64,000 nucleotides of DNA from Oscillospiraceae bacterium (GCA_017461585.1 JAFTYM010000013.1:1-64000), one strand, 5' to 3'; positions 8,494-17,348 are shown, counted from the stretch's first letter. Numbers and translations are program-made. Notes: a model not told the origin generated them from the sequence alone.

Positions 8494-9776
8494 GCTTCCT
8501 CCTCAAAGCGGATGGTAACGCTTTTGCCGTGGGCGTCAAGCCCTTCATGTCTTGCAAGGTCTGCGATATTGTCCTTGACTTTTCCCAGAGCCTCTCTGGA
8601 ATAACACATATATGAAGAGCGCTTTATGAACTCATCAACGGACAGGGGGCTGGAAAATCTTGCTGTGCCCGATGTGGGGAGCGTGTGGTTGGGGCCTGCC
8701 CAATAATCTCCCAGCGCCTCAGGGCAGTTATAGCCCATAAATACGCTGCCTGCGTTTCTGACCTTGTCCAAAAGTGCAAAGGGCTCCTCCACGCAAAGCT
8801 CAAGGTGCTCGGGCGCAATCTCGTTTGCAATCTCGATGCCTTTTTCAATATTCTCGGCAACTATTATCTTGCCGTTATTTTCAATGGATGCTCTTGCGAT
8901 CTCCTCTCGCGGCAGGAGCTTCAGCTGGCGCTCAATCTCCTGTGCCGTCTTTTCCGCAATTTCCATACTGTCGCAGACCAAAACCGCGGAAGCCAGCTTA
9001 TCGTGCTCTGCCTGGCTGAGCATATCGGCAGCCAGCCACATGGGGTTTGCCTTGGAATCTGCAACCACAAGAATTTCGCTGGGACCTGCTATCATGTCAA
9101 TGTCCACAAGACCGAAAACCATGCGCTTTGCTGTTGCAACGAAGATATTTCCGGGACCGACTATTTTATCCGCCTTGGGAACGGACTGTGTTCCGTAAGC
9201 CAGCGCTGCCACAGCCTGAGCACCGCCGCACTTATAAATGTCCGTAACGCCTGCGATTTTTGCTGCAGCGAGGATATCATCGGGTATCCTGCCGTCCTTT
9301 TTCGCAGGAGTTACCATGACGATTCGGTTTACGCCTGCGATTTTCGCGGGAATGGCGTTCATCAGGACTGTGCTGGGGTAGCTTGCCGTTCCGCCGGGGA
9401 CATAGATGCCCACAGTAGCAAGGGGCATAACACGCTGACCTAAAATTATGCCGTCGCCGCCGGAAAATTCAAATCCGTCCCGTTTTTGTCTTGAGTGGAA
9501 AGCTGAGATGTTTTCCGCAGCTTTTTTAAGGCTTTCGATAAAAAACTCATCGGCGTTTTCAAAAGCTGCATCTATCTCCTCATCAAGCACACGCAGAGAA
9601 GTAAGTTTAACGCCGTCAAACCTTTCCGTATATTTAATTACAGCCTCATCGCCGTTTTCACGAACGTCGTCCAAAATAGCTCTGACGGATTTTTCAACCG
9701 CTTCGGCTGCCCGCTCCTCTCCACGGAAAAATATCTCTTCCGCCTTAGAGTCTTTTACATCTATAATGCGAATCAT
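8490..9776 (-). CDS. hisD: Histidinol dehydrogenase
   Basis: A 428-residue zinc enzyme that oxidises histidinol to histidine in two NAD-dependent steps. Visible signatures are the glycine-rich VGIYVPGG, the GPGNIFVATAKR region, GPSEILVVAD and QAEHDKLASAVLV, and the C-terminal GPNHTLPTSGTARF block that carries catalytic and zinc residues. The start overlaps the hisG stop by one base (TAATG). Confidence 0.97.
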   Translation of the reverse strand: MIRIIDVKDSKAEEIFFRGEERAAEAVEKSVRAILDDVRENGDEAVIKYTERFDGVKLTSLRVLDEEIDAAFENADEFFIESLKKAAENISAFHSRQKRDGFEFSGGDGIILGQRVMPLATVGIYVPGGTASYPSTVLMNAIPAKIAGVNRIVMVTPAKKDGRIPDDILAAAKIAGVTDIYKCGGAQAVAALAYGTQSVPKADKIVGPGNIFVATAKRMVFGLVDIDMIAGPSEILVVADSKANPMWLAADMLSQAEHDKLASAVLVCDSMEIAEKTAQEIERQLKLLPREEIARASIENNGKIIVAENIEKGIEIANEIAPEHLELCVEEPFALLDKVRNAGSVFMGYNCPEALGDYWAGPNHTLPTSGTARFSSPLSVDEFIKRSSYMCYSREALGKVKDNIADLARHEGLDAHGKSVTIRFEEEA

Positions 9777-10390
9777 TATTTATTCTCCAATCCGAAGATC
9801 ATCTTCTCAATACTGTCTCTTTTAAACTGATAGCTGCTCTTGTTTGCTATAAGTCTTGCGCTGGAAGCCTGGATTATCGTACAGACCTCAAGTCCGTTTT
9901 CACGAAGGGTCGTACCGGTCTCAACGATATCCACTATAACATCGGAAAGACCGATTATAGGCGCAAGCTCTATGCTTCCGTGAAGCTCTATTATCTCTAT
10001 TTCCCTGTTTATGCTGCTGTAATATTTCTTCGCAGCATTTGGATATTTTGTGGCAACGCGCAAGGTCTCGCGGTTATCATCGCGAAAGCCTTTTGGCGCC
10101 GCAACGGCGAGATTGCATTTTCCTATATCAAGATCAAAAAGCTCAAATACATCCGGCTCGTTTTCGGCTATCACATCATAGCCAACTATACCCACATCTG
10201 CCGCACCGTGCTCAACGTATACCGCAACGTCGGAGTGCTTGACCAAGATATAGCGGACACCTTTTTCCTCGTTTTCAAAAACCAGCTTGCGGCTGTCCGA
10301 CAAAAGCTCGGGACACTCATAGCCGATTTTTGCAAGGCTTTTATATACCGACTCGCCAAGTCTTCCCTTGGGAAGAGCAATGTTTATCAT
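9776..10390 (-). CDS. hisG: ATP phosphoribosyltransferase, short form
   Basis: First enzyme of the pathway, joining ATP and PRPP. At 204 residues it is the short form, which lacks the C-terminal histidine-binding regulatory domain and requires HisZ. The start INIALPKGRLGE, the periplasmic-binding-protein-like core and the PRPP loop region ending VDIVETGTTLREN are typical. ATG 10390 is chosen because GTGAGGT lies eight bases upstream. A GTG at 10405 that touches the hisZ stop is less likely. Confidence 0.95.
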   Translation of the reverse strand: MINIALPKGRLGESVYKSLAKIGYECPELLSDSRKLVFENEEKGVRYILVKHSDVAVYVEHGAADVGIVGYDVIAENEPDVFELFDLDIGKCNLAVAAPKGFRDDNRETLRVATKYPNAAKKYYSSINREIEIIELHGSIELAPIIGLSDVIVDIVETGTTLRENGLEVCTIIQASSARLIANKSSYQFKRDSIEKMIFGLENK

Positions 10391-10404
10391 GTTACTCGAC
10401 CTCA

Positions 10405-11469
10405 CTAAAGAATTACAGTTTCATGGGCGGTAAAATTATCGGGTTTGTCACGGAACGCACGAACCTTTTTACCCGAAGCAGCAATTTTTTCAACCGCATT
10501 CAAAACTTCACACACAGGCTTATCTCCGTATACAAGGAGAACATCTGCGTCAAACTCGTTCTTTTTCTCAAAGTAACGGGTAAGGGCGCCGATATACACA
10601 GCAAAGCCTAACGCCCGCTGCTTTTTGCCGAAGCGTGTCATAAGATTGTCATACCTGCCGCCTGACAGCACATCTCGGGGAACACCGTTAATATATCCTG
10701 CAAAGGCAATGCCGTTATAGTAGTGGGCATCGTTAATAATAGAGAAATCTATCCTCATCCTGTCTGCAAAGCCTGCATTTTCCAGTACATCATAAACCTT
10801 CTGCAGTTCGTCAACATAGCAGCTGCATATATCAAGCTCTCTAAGCTTTGCTATAGCCTCTTTTGCGTCTGCGGGAAGGCTTATCATATCAGAAAGCAGC
10901 GATAATGTGCTTTCATCCAACCCTGTATCAGACAGCTTATGGGGCATTCTGCGGCTGACGGCATCTATAACCGCTTCCGCTGTCTTGCCGTCTGCTCCGC
11001 ACTTTTCCAAAAGTCCGTGGAGAATATCCATGTGGCTTACGCAGAGGACAAAATCGGAGCTTAATATCTCAAGGCTTTTTGCAGCAAGAAGGATCGTCTC
11101 CGCCTCGGGGTAAAAGCCGTCGTCTCCGATAAACTCCAGACCTATCTGCTTTACCTCGCGGTATTCGTGGGTATCCCTCTCCATGCGGAAAACATTTTCT
11201 GCGTAGTAGACCTTCTTGGAAAACTCCTCGGCAGATGTGTTTTTCACAACGCTCATGGTGACGTCAGGCTTTAATGCCATAAGGCGTCCCGAAGAGTCGG
11301 GAAAAGTGATTACAGAAGAGCTTTTGAGAAAGTTCTTGTTTTCCATATACATATCGTATGGCTCAAACTTTGCCATGCGGTATCTGTTATATCCAAAGCT
11401 TTCAAAAAGGGTACAGAGCGCAAGAGTTACCCTGTCTTCCCAGCCTATTGCATTGTAAGAAATATCCAT
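10405..11469 (-). CDS. hisZ: ATP phosphoribosyltransferase regulatory subunit
   Basis: A 354-residue class II aminoacyl-tRNA-synthetase-like protein related to HisRS, without its anticodon-binding C-terminus. It forms the allosteric complex with short HisG and mediates feedback by histidine. The motif 2-like region ALKPDVTMSVVK and the later GGRYDNLMTRFG are recognisable. The start at 11469 (MDISYNAIGWEDR) matches the usual HisZ N-terminus; the preceding 18 codons are leader sequence overlapping the promoter. First gene of the operon. Confidence 0.93.
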   Translation of the reverse strand: MDISYNAIGWEDRVTLALCTLFESFGYNRYRMAKFEPYDMYMENKNFLKSSSVITFPDSSGRLMALKPDVTMSVVKNTSAEEFSKKVYYAENVFRMERDTHEYREVKQIGLEFIGDDGFYPEAETILLAAKSLEILSSDFVLCVSHMDILHGLLEKCGADGKTAEAVIDAVSRRMPHKLSDTGLDESTLSLLSDMISLPADAKEAIAKLRELDICSCYVDELQKVYDVLENAGFADRMRIDFSIINDAHYYNGIAFAGYINGVPRDVLSGGRYDNLMTRFGKKQRALGFAVYIGALTRYFEKKNEFDADVLLVYGDKPVCEVLNAVEKIAASGKKVRAFRDKPDNFTAHETVIL

Positions 11470-11512
11470 AACACACCACTCAAAACTTAATACTGATAAA
11501 TGACACAGTGCC

Positions 11513-11541
11513 ATTATACACACTTTATCACGCTAATGCAA
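11513..11541 (-). promoter_or_regulatory. Promoter of the histidine operon
   Basis: On the minus strand TTGCAT (11536-11541) and TATAAT (11513-11518) are separated by exactly 17 bp. The predicted transcript starts near 11506, leaving a leader of about 37 nt. That is too short for a T-box or a His leader-peptide attenuator. Confidence 0.75.
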
Positions 11542-11583
11542 TGTATTACGCATAGTATTTTCAATTAATTTATATTATAATAC

Positions 11584-11616
11584 GAAAAAAACGCAGAAAG
11601 TTATCCTTTCTGCGTT
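11584..11616 (-). terminator. Terminator of the cobalamin operon
   Basis: An 11-bp stem AACGCAGAAAG/CTTTCTGCGTT with a 5-base loop is followed on the minus strand by seven T residues. It overlaps the stop codon of the last gene and separates the cob and his transcripts. Confidence 0.9.
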
Positions 11617-12205
11617 ATATTTTCGGTATTTTGTAATAGCTTACCGCTTTCTCATCCTCAAGCTCCACGGCATAGCCGCAGCCGCCGTTGCATTGCCAGT
11701 ACCAGCGGTTTTCGCCCTCATTCGGGAACAGGCTCTGCATTATGCCGATAATTGTACCGCTGTGGGAAACTATCAGCACATCGCCTTTCGTCTTTTTATA
11801 GACATCCCAAAAGGCTCTTACTGCTCTTTCGCATTGGGCATTGCCGCTTTCCCCTTGGGGGCAGGCATTTGCCATAAAATCTCCCGTTATCCACGTCTGA
11901 TACTCGGGATCGTCTTTAAGATCTTCATAAGAGCGCATCTCAAATTTTCCGAAGTCCATCTCGCGAAAATCGGGCTCTATCTGAAACTTCGTATGGGGAA
12001 ACAGTATCTCAAGAGTTTCCGCCGTTCTCATCATGCCGCTGGTGAAAACCGAACACTCTTTCACATCGGGATATCCGCCCTTTCGGGAGAGCTCCAAAAG
12101 CTCTGTCCTTCCCTTTTCGGAAAGACCGATATCCGTTGCACCGTAATATAAGCTTCTCTCATTTGCCGCCGTGGTGCCATGGCGGATCAGATATACCCTT
12201 CTCAT
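11615..12205 (-). CDS. cobC: Histidine phosphatase superfamily protein, probable alpha-ribazole phosphatase
   Basis: A 196-residue member of the phosphoglycerate-mutase-like phosphatases. The N-terminal YLIRHGTTAANE holds the phosphoacceptor His of the RHG motif, and a later SHSGTI segment supplies the second His. Placement as last gene of a CobT/CobU/CobS operon argues for dephosphorylation of alpha-ribazole phosphate or adenosylcobalamin phosphate. ATG 12205 is chosen: it overlaps the upstream stop as ATGA, and the RHG motif then starts at the usual distance. Specificity is inferred from context. Confidence 0.8.
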   Translation of the reverse strand: MRRVYLIRHGTTAANERSLYYGATDIGLSEKGRTELLELSRKGGYPDVKECSVFTSGMMRTAETLEILFPHTKFQIEPDFREMDFGKFEMRSYEDLKDDPEYQTWITGDFMANACPQGESGNAQCERAVRAFWDVYKKTKGDVLIVSHSGTIIGIMQSLFPNEGENRWYWQCNGGCGYAVELEDEKAVSYYKIPKI

Positions 12206-12579
12206 TTCAGCTTTTGTGGTATGCCGCAGAAAAGGCGGGTAACGGTACGCGCCTCTTTTGAGAGCCAAGTGAGAACTCTGCCTGTCTCATCGCGCCATGT
12301 GCGCAAAAGTACATCCACAGGCACAACTCCGGAAAAAATCTCGCGGCAGATAAACACGGAGTTTTCCCATTTGGGTTTGTTCTCTTCCAGCACTTCCCGC
12401 GCGGAAATACCGCGCTTTAAGCAGTACATTACAAACTCTTCAATGCCGTAGATGCATTTTTTATCAAAGTCTATGTCTGTATCTTCCGCACACACATATA
12501 CGTCTGTCTGTTTTAAGTTGTATGTCTTAGCAGCATACTCAAGCTTTCCCTGATATGCTCCGCCGATTATAAGGTCCAT
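12202..12579 (-). CDS. Short second CobU-like protein
   Basis: A 125-residue relative of adenosylcobinamide kinase/guanylyltransferase. The P-loop is present but altered (GGAYQGK followed by Leu, not Ser/Thr). The middle of CobU with the guanylylated His is missing. The C-terminal FSGVVPVDVLLRTWRDETGRV segment matches the classical CobU C-terminus well. The start at 12579 has AAGGAG six bases upstream. It lies 10 bp after cobS and next to the cobC-type gene. It may be a nucleotide-binding helper or a partner for the full-length CobU; see findings. Confidence 0.75.
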   Translation of the reverse strand: MDLIIGGAYQGKLEYAAKTYNLKQTDVYVCAEDTDIDFDKKCIYGIEEFVMYCLKRGISAREVLEENKPKWENSVFICREIFSGVVPVDVLLRTWRDETGRVLTWLSKEARTVTRLFCGIPQKLK

Positions 12580-12589
12580 ATTTTTCTCC

Positions 12590-13333
12590 TTACAACAATA
12601 CCAATGCAACTGCACCGACCAGTTCGCCCACGGTAATTCCGTAGCCTGAAATGTCGCCCGACATTCCGCCGAGCTGATGCTTTCCGTAAAGTATGGTCAG
12701 AAATGCAGCTGCCTGTGCTATGATTGCGCAAAGTCCCGACGTGCCGAATATGACAACGGGCAATACGGCAACAACCGCAAGTACACACCATGCAGCAATT
12801 TTATATCCCTTGTTTGTCCCCTCAAAAGCCTTTGCGTAGCCGCTGTGGCCAATAGGCTGAAAGCTCATTACCGCAATGGCAGAAGGACATCTTGCCGCAG
12901 CGGAGATAAAAATCAGCGTCCATACATTTTTGTCTCCCAGACTTGCAAAGCTGCCGAAGCCTATGAGAAATACTATGACAACGCATATTACCGCAAATGC
13001 GCCTGTGTGGCTGTCTTTTAAAATCCGCTGTCTTTCGGCTAAATCGCGGCGCGATAAAATGGCATCGCTGCAGTCCATAAAGCCGTCTAAGTGAATAAAT
13101 CCCGACAGCAGATAAGGAAGTGCCGTTATTATCGCTGCCGTAAGCAGAGAGGGTGCGTTAATTACGCCAAGAAGCCATGACAAAGCTGCCCAAACAGCGC
13201 CGATAACAGCACCGATAAAGGGGATGAACAACACGGAATATAGCTTTGCCTTTTCATCCCATATTTTTAAAGGGCAAGGAATCGAGCAGAACATTCCCCA
13301 TGACATAAAGAAACCCGTTATAGCTTTTTTCAC
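12590..13333 (-). CDS. cobS: Adenosylcobinamide-GDP ribazoletransferase
   Basis: A 247-residue polytopic membrane enzyme that joins GDP-cobinamide with alpha-ribazole (phosphate), completing the nucleotide loop. The conserved acidic motif HLDGFMDCSDA, the downstream RRDLAERQRILKDSHTGAF block and several hydrophobic helices are visible. The GTG at 13333 overlaps the cobU stop (GTGA), with AGGGGG ten bases upstream. The reading frame extends further upstream, but inside cobU. Confidence 0.93.
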   Translation of the reverse strand: MKKAITGFFMSWGMFCSIPCPLKIWDEKAKLYSVLFIPFIGAVIGAVWAALSWLLGVINAPSLLTAAIITALPYLLSGFIHLDGFMDCSDAILSRRDLAERQRILKDSHTGAFAVICVVIVFLIGFGSFASLGDKNVWTLIFISAAARCPSAIAVMSFQPIGHSGYAKAFEGTNKGYKIAAWCVLAVVAVLPVVIFGTSGLCAIIAQAAAFLTILYGKHQLGGMSGDISGYGITVGELVGAVALVLL

Positions 13334-13863
13334 AGGTACAATTCCCCCTTGTGGACGATGTAATTTCCCGCCAAGACCTCCACGACCAGGTCGCACTCTT
13401 TTGCGATTCTGTCTGCCATCGCAAGGGCATGGCGGTAGCCTTCGGTGAGGGCATCGTATCTCTCCGCGTCACCGAAAATATAGTCACTTACCATGATGAC
13501 GTTTTTTACTTTTCCTGCAAACTCCGCCATATCTTCGGATACGCGTCTGCCTGCTGTGAGGTCAATTTTATCCTCCCGAAACATCTCGTTCTGTACAAGT
13601 GCGGTTACGCTGTCCAAAAGAAAGGTCCCGTTTGCATCTGCATTGTCAAGGCACTTCAGAAGCTCTCTGCCCTGCTCAAGAGTTTCAAACCCCCAGCCGT
13701 CTCTGTCCTCGATGTGCTTTGCAATTCTCGCGTTATCCTCATTGTCATGCGGTATCATGGTGGCGATGTAGTATAGCGGTGCTTCCCCTGCCAGCTTTTT
13801 TGCAAGGCTCTGCGCCAGCATGGATTTTCCGTTTTTACAGCCGCCGGAAATGTATACTTTCAC
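13330..13863 (-). CDS. cobU: Adenosylcobinamide kinase / guanylyltransferase
   Basis: A 177-residue P-loop enzyme that phosphorylates adenosylcobinamide and transfers GMP to it. The P-loop GGCKNGKS is intact (residues about 7-14). The guanylylation region is recognisable as AKHIEDRDGWGFETLE, with His as the expected acceptor, as is the LLDSVTALVQNEMF strand. The C-terminus (SDYIFGDAERYDALTEGYR) departs from the usual VVP-containing motif, which is instead found in the short paralogue at 12202-12579. Confidence 0.9.
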   Translation of the reverse strand: MKVYISGGCKNGKSMLAQSLAKKLAGEAPLYYIATMIPHDNEDNARIAKHIEDRDGWGFETLEQGRELLKCLDNADANGTFLLDSVTALVQNEMFREDKIDLTAGRRVSEDMAEFAGKVKNVIMVSDYIFGDAERYDALTEGYRHALAMADRIAKECDLVVEVLAGNYIVHKGELYL

Positions 13864-13865
13864 AT

Positions 13866-14975
13866 TTATCTCTCCACAACAGTAAAGCTGTCTGTTTTTC
13901 TTATATCCGTCAGATAATCGTCGTTGATCTCTGCCTCTTCAAAGGTTGCCATCGTATTTATTACAGCACAGGCAGCGTCAACAATTTCAAAGGCAATGGG
14001 GCAGCCGCTGCCCTCTCCGAGGCGCATGCCAAGCATGAGGTAAGCATCAAAATCGAGAGCGTTTGCAGCTATCTGATAGCCCAGTTCGAATGAGTGGTGG
14101 CTGGGTATAAGATAACCTCTCACATTTTCACAAAGTCTTACGGCGCAAAGCGCTGCGACGATCGAAATAAATCCGTCCACCACAACAGGGATGCGGTTTT
14201 TGGCACAGCCAAGAAATACACCGCACATGGCGGCAATATCAAAGCCGCCCACCTTTGAAAGAACGTCAAGAACGTCATTTTTGTCGGGTTTGTGCAGATC
14301 TAAAGCCGCTGCAATGACCTGCTTTTTCTTTGCAAAAGCCGCATCTGTAACTCCGCCGCCTCTGCCTGTTACATCCTCTACCGTGCTGCAGGTCAGAACT
14401 GCCAAAACAGCGGAAGAAGTGGTTGTGTTGCAGATGCCCATCTCGCCCACACCGACGATTTTAACGCCGTCAGCCTTTGCAGCATCCGCCATTTCAACAC
14501 CCGTTAGCACAGCCTGTATTGCCTGTTCTCTTGTCATGGCAGGCTCTTTCACAAGGTTTTTTGTGCCCATGGCGATTTTTCGGTCTATTACACCGGGGCA
14601 GTTTATAACTGCGTTTACGCCCACATCGCAGACTACAACTTCGTTTCCAAAATGCTTTGCAAGGCAGGAGCAGCCTGTGATTCCCTTGGTGAGATTTATG
14701 GTCTGAGAAAGTGTGACAGACTGGGGAGACGAGGAAACTCCCTCTTCAAAAACACCGTTATCGGCACACATGACGATTATGCGGCGCTTTTCAATCGTAT
14801 TCTTAACGCTGCCCGTAATGCCTGCCAGCTGAATGGAAAGCTCTTCCAGCTTGCCGAGGCTGCCCGGCGGTTTTGCCAAAGCAGCCTGTCTTTTTTCACA
14901 GGCGCTCATTGCCTCTCTGTCAAGGTCAGGTACTTCAGCTATTATATTTTTTAAATTCTGCTCTATGTATTCCAT
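13866..14975 (-). CDS. cobT: Nicotinate-nucleotide-dimethylbenzimidazole phosphoribosyltransferase
   Basis: A 369-residue enzyme that activates the lower-ligand base (dimethylbenzimidazole or another base) to alpha-ribazole phosphate. N-terminal KPPGSLGKLEELS, the CADNGVFEEGVS nucleotide region, and the C-terminal RLGEGSGCPIAF with the presumed catalytic Glu are all typical. Length is normal. It lies two bases before cobU on the transcript. It gives the operon the ability to exchange lower ligands on scavenged corrinoids. Confidence 0.95.
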   Translation of the reverse strand: MEYIEQNLKNIIAEVPDLDREAMSACEKRQAALAKPPGSLGKLEELSIQLAGITGSVKNTIEKRRIIVMCADNGVFEEGVSSSPQSVTLSQTINLTKGITGCSCLAKHFGNEVVVCDVGVNAVINCPGVIDRKIAMGTKNLVKEPAMTREQAIQAVLTGVEMADAAKADGVKIVGVGEMGICNTTTSSAVLAVLTCSTVEDVTGRGGGVTDAAFAKKKQVIAAALDLHKPDKNDVLDVLSKVGGFDIAAMCGVFLGCAKNRIPVVVDGFISIVAALCAVRLCENVRGYLIPSHHSFELGYQIAANALDFDAYLMLGMRLGEGSGCPIAFEIVDAACAVINTMATFEEAEINDDYLTDIRKTDSFTVVER

Positions 14976-14986
14976 AACAAAACTTC

Positions 14987-15748
14987 CTATCCGAGATATC
15001 CGTTTTCTGCCATCCAGATGCAGGTGCCTTCCGCGTCGATACTCTCAACTGTCAGCGTTGCATCGGGGGCGGTTTCCAGAATAAGATCCATTATCTGCTT
15101 AGCGTCAATAATTCCCGTGCCCAAGGGCGCATGGTCATCCATCTTGCCCACATTGCTGTGCAGGTGGAGATGGTTCATCAGTTTTCCGTACTTTTCCACC
15201 CACTTATACGCGGGCACATCGGAAACCATTGTTGTGGCATGTCCGATATCAAGACACAGACCGAGACGGGGATCATTAACAGCCGAAACTATCTCAAAGG
15301 GCATGTCGGGAGAGTCTTCCATGACGTTTTCATAGCAGAAGACCATATCCTCGGGAGCATCTGCGAGAAAGTCATGCCAAAACTCTATGGAACGGTCGAT
15401 AAACCATGATTTGTAGTAAATCAGCGGTGTGTAGCCCGAGTGGAAGACCATGCGCTTTATGCCGTATTTCAAAGATGTCTCAACAGCCTGTGTGTATCGC
15501 TTTTTTGTGACCTCAACAACCAAGGGGTCAATTGCCGCAGGACACAGCTCATTAAAAGGCGCGTGAAAAACGAAGCGGTCTGCATGGCTCATTTTCTCAC
15601 GGACGATTTTGTCTGTCTCCTCAAAATATGTATCCATGTTGTATGCGGTGCAGAACTCTGCAATCTCAATTCCTGCGCCGTATTTTTCCGCAGTCTGCCA
15701 GTCATTCTGGGCGACAGTTGTTATATAAAGCTTCTCTCTGATATCCAT
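14987..15748 (-). CDS. Sugar phosphate isomerase/epimerase-like TIM barrel
   Basis: A 253-residue protein of the xylose-isomerase-like / AP endonuclease 2 TIM-barrel superfamily. Metal-binding candidates are the FHAPF and VFHSG strands, ENVMED, and LDIGHATT near residue 170. These proteins usually bind a divalent metal and act on sugar or sugar phosphate. Its place between the ATPase gene and cobT (11 bp from cobT, directly after the ABC gene) suggests a role in corrinoid or ribazole metabolism. The reaction is not known to me. Confidence 0.75.
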   Translation of the reverse strand: MDIREKLYITTVAQNDWQTAEKYGAGIEIAEFCTAYNMDTYFEETDKIVREKMSHADRFVFHAPFNELCPAAIDPLVVEVTKKRYTQAVETSLKYGIKRMVFHSGYTPLIYYKSWFIDRSIEFWHDFLADAPEDMVFCYENVMEDSPDMPFEIVSAVNDPRLGLCLDIGHATTMVSDVPAYKWVEKYGKLMNHLHLHSNVGKMDDHAPLGTGIIDAKQIMDLILETAPDATLTVESIDAEGTCIWMAENGYLG

Positions 15749-17335
15749 TTATTCCACCTCAAAGCTCTCTGTGACATCCCGTACCGTCACAGAACCGGGT
15801 ATAACGCCGCGTGCCATACGGGAAACGGCAGTTGTGTAAAAGCTGTTGCCTGCGAAAAATTCGTTGGGCTCGCCTTCCGCAACTATGCTGCCGTCAAAGA
15901 ACATAGAGCATTTGTCCGCGTTCTCCGCGCAGAAGCCCAGGTCATGGCTGATGATTATAACAGCCTTGCCCGCATCTGCAAGCTCTGACAGTATCTTCGC
16001 AAAGGTGACCTTGTATTCCCCGTCGATACCCTTTGTGGGCTCGTCAAACAGGAAAATATCGCCGTCTGTCAGCAGCATTTTTGCAAGGGCAGCGCGCTGT
16101 CTTTCCCCGCCTGAAAGGCTTACGGGAATTCTGTCCATAAAGCCTGCAATATCACAGCGCTCTATAACCGCCGCTTTTTCCTCTTCGGGCTTGTCGATAT
16201 TGTTGAAAACATCTGCCAAAATCTCTCCCTCTAAAACGGAAAGGGGATTTTGAGGCATATAGACGATATTCTCTGAATTTACAGTGACCTTGCCGCGGTA
16301 GGGCTTGTTTTCACCGATAAGGATTTTCGCAGTTGTGCTCTTTCCCGTGCCGTTGCCGCCCATTATTGCCGTAACGGCACCGAATTTTGCGGTAAAAGAT
16401 GCTCCTTTAACGATGTCCTTGCCGTCTTTTCCGTAGCGGAACCATACATTTTTAAGCTCTGCGGCAACACTTTCACCGCACCGTCTTTCCGCTGGAGATA
16501 CAGCATTCACGCGGTGAGTTTTTACAAATTCCTCGAGCCAAAGTCTGCCGTCCCGCACGCTTACGGGGCAGTCCTGCGCTGTGTCTGAAAGCTCAGCGTA
16601 AACACGCATGGGCGCGGGCATGGACGCAAACATACCGTGATCCTCATTTTTAAGCTGCTCGCCTACCTTTTCGGGGGTATCGCAGGCAACCAGTCTTCCG
16701 CTGTCCATTATAACCGCACGGGAAGATATGGGCAGGACTTCATCGAGTCTGTGCTCGGTTATTATGACGGTAGTTCCCAGCTCGCGGTTTATTCTTGCAA
16801 CTGCTGCTATGAAATCCGCAGCTGCAATGGGGTCCAACTGGCTGGTGGGCTCGTCCAGAATGAGCACATCAGGAGACGCCGCCATAACAGCCGCAAGATT
16901 TAAAAGCTGCTTCTGTCCGCCCGAAAGGCTTTTTACAGGCAGATCAAACCATGTCTGAATCCCGAAAAAGTATGCCATTTCGGCAACAACAGCATCTGCT
17001 GCGCTGCCTAATACTTCTCTGTCAATTTCGCGCTCCAGTTCTTTTCCAACCGTATCGAATTTAAGCTGAGCCTCGGGGCTTTGCATAACGAAACCTATGC
17101 GACCACCGTGTCTTTCCGACAGCGGCTCACCGAAGAAAAGTATCTCTCCCTTGTAATCTCCGTTTCGGCAAAAACCCGGTTTAAGGCACCTTAAAAGGGT
17201 TGATTTTCCGCATCCGGAGCTGCCGCATAACGCAACGAATTCCCCCTCACAAACGGAGAGGGAAACGTTTAATACAGATTCCGTATCGCTGTCGCCGTAC
17301 ATGTACGACAGATTTTTGATATCGTAACAGTTCAT
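15749..17335 (-). CDS. Fused double ABC ATPase, ECF type
   Basis: A 528-residue protein with two complete ATP-binding cassettes in one chain. Cassette 1 (about 1-235): Walker A GSSGCGKST, signature LSGGQKQLL, Walker B VLILDEPTS. Cassette 2 (about 300-510): Walker A GGNGTGKST, signature LSGGERQRA, Walker B IFLFDEPTK. The EHRLDEVL segment is typical of energy-coupling-factor EcfA proteins. No T or S membrane subunit is encoded in this operon, so it must work with components elsewhere. The start at 17335 has AAAGGA upstream. Under the B12 riboswitch it probably powers corrinoid uptake. Confidence 0.85.
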   Translation of the reverse strand: MNCYDIKNLSYMYGDSDTESVLNVSLSVCEGEFVALCGSSGCGKSTLLRCLKPGFCRNGDYKGEILFFGEPLSERHGGRIGFVMQSPEAQLKFDTVGKELEREIDREVLGSAADAVVAEMAYFFGIQTWFDLPVKSLSGGQKQLLNLAAVMAASPDVLILDEPTSQLDPIAAADFIAAVARINRELGTTVIITEHRLDEVLPISSRAVIMDSGRLVACDTPEKVGEQLKNEDHGMFASMPAPMRVYAELSDTAQDCPVSVRDGRLWLEEFVKTHRVNAVSPAERRCGESVAAELKNVWFRYGKDGKDIVKGASFTAKFGAVTAIMGGNGTGKSTTAKILIGENKPYRGKVTVNSENIVYMPQNPLSVLEGEILADVFNNIDKPEEEKAAVIERCDIAGFMDRIPVSLSGGERQRAALAKMLLTDGDIFLFDEPTKGIDGEYKVTFAKILSELADAGKAVIIISHDLGFCAENADKCSMFFDGSIVAEGEPNEFFAGNSFYTTAVSRMARGVIPGSVTVRDVTESFEVE

Positions 17336-17348
17336 AAAGCGAATTCCT

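Noticed and set aside
8685..9443. 252-codon plus-strand frame inside hisD
   Set aside because: It is entirely antisense to a clearly conserved hisD, with Cys-rich nonsense composition.
11470..11512. Possible T-box or His leader-peptide attenuator ahead of the his operon
   Set aside because: The promoter leaves only about 37 nt of leader, with no run of His codons, no T-box sequence and no terminator.
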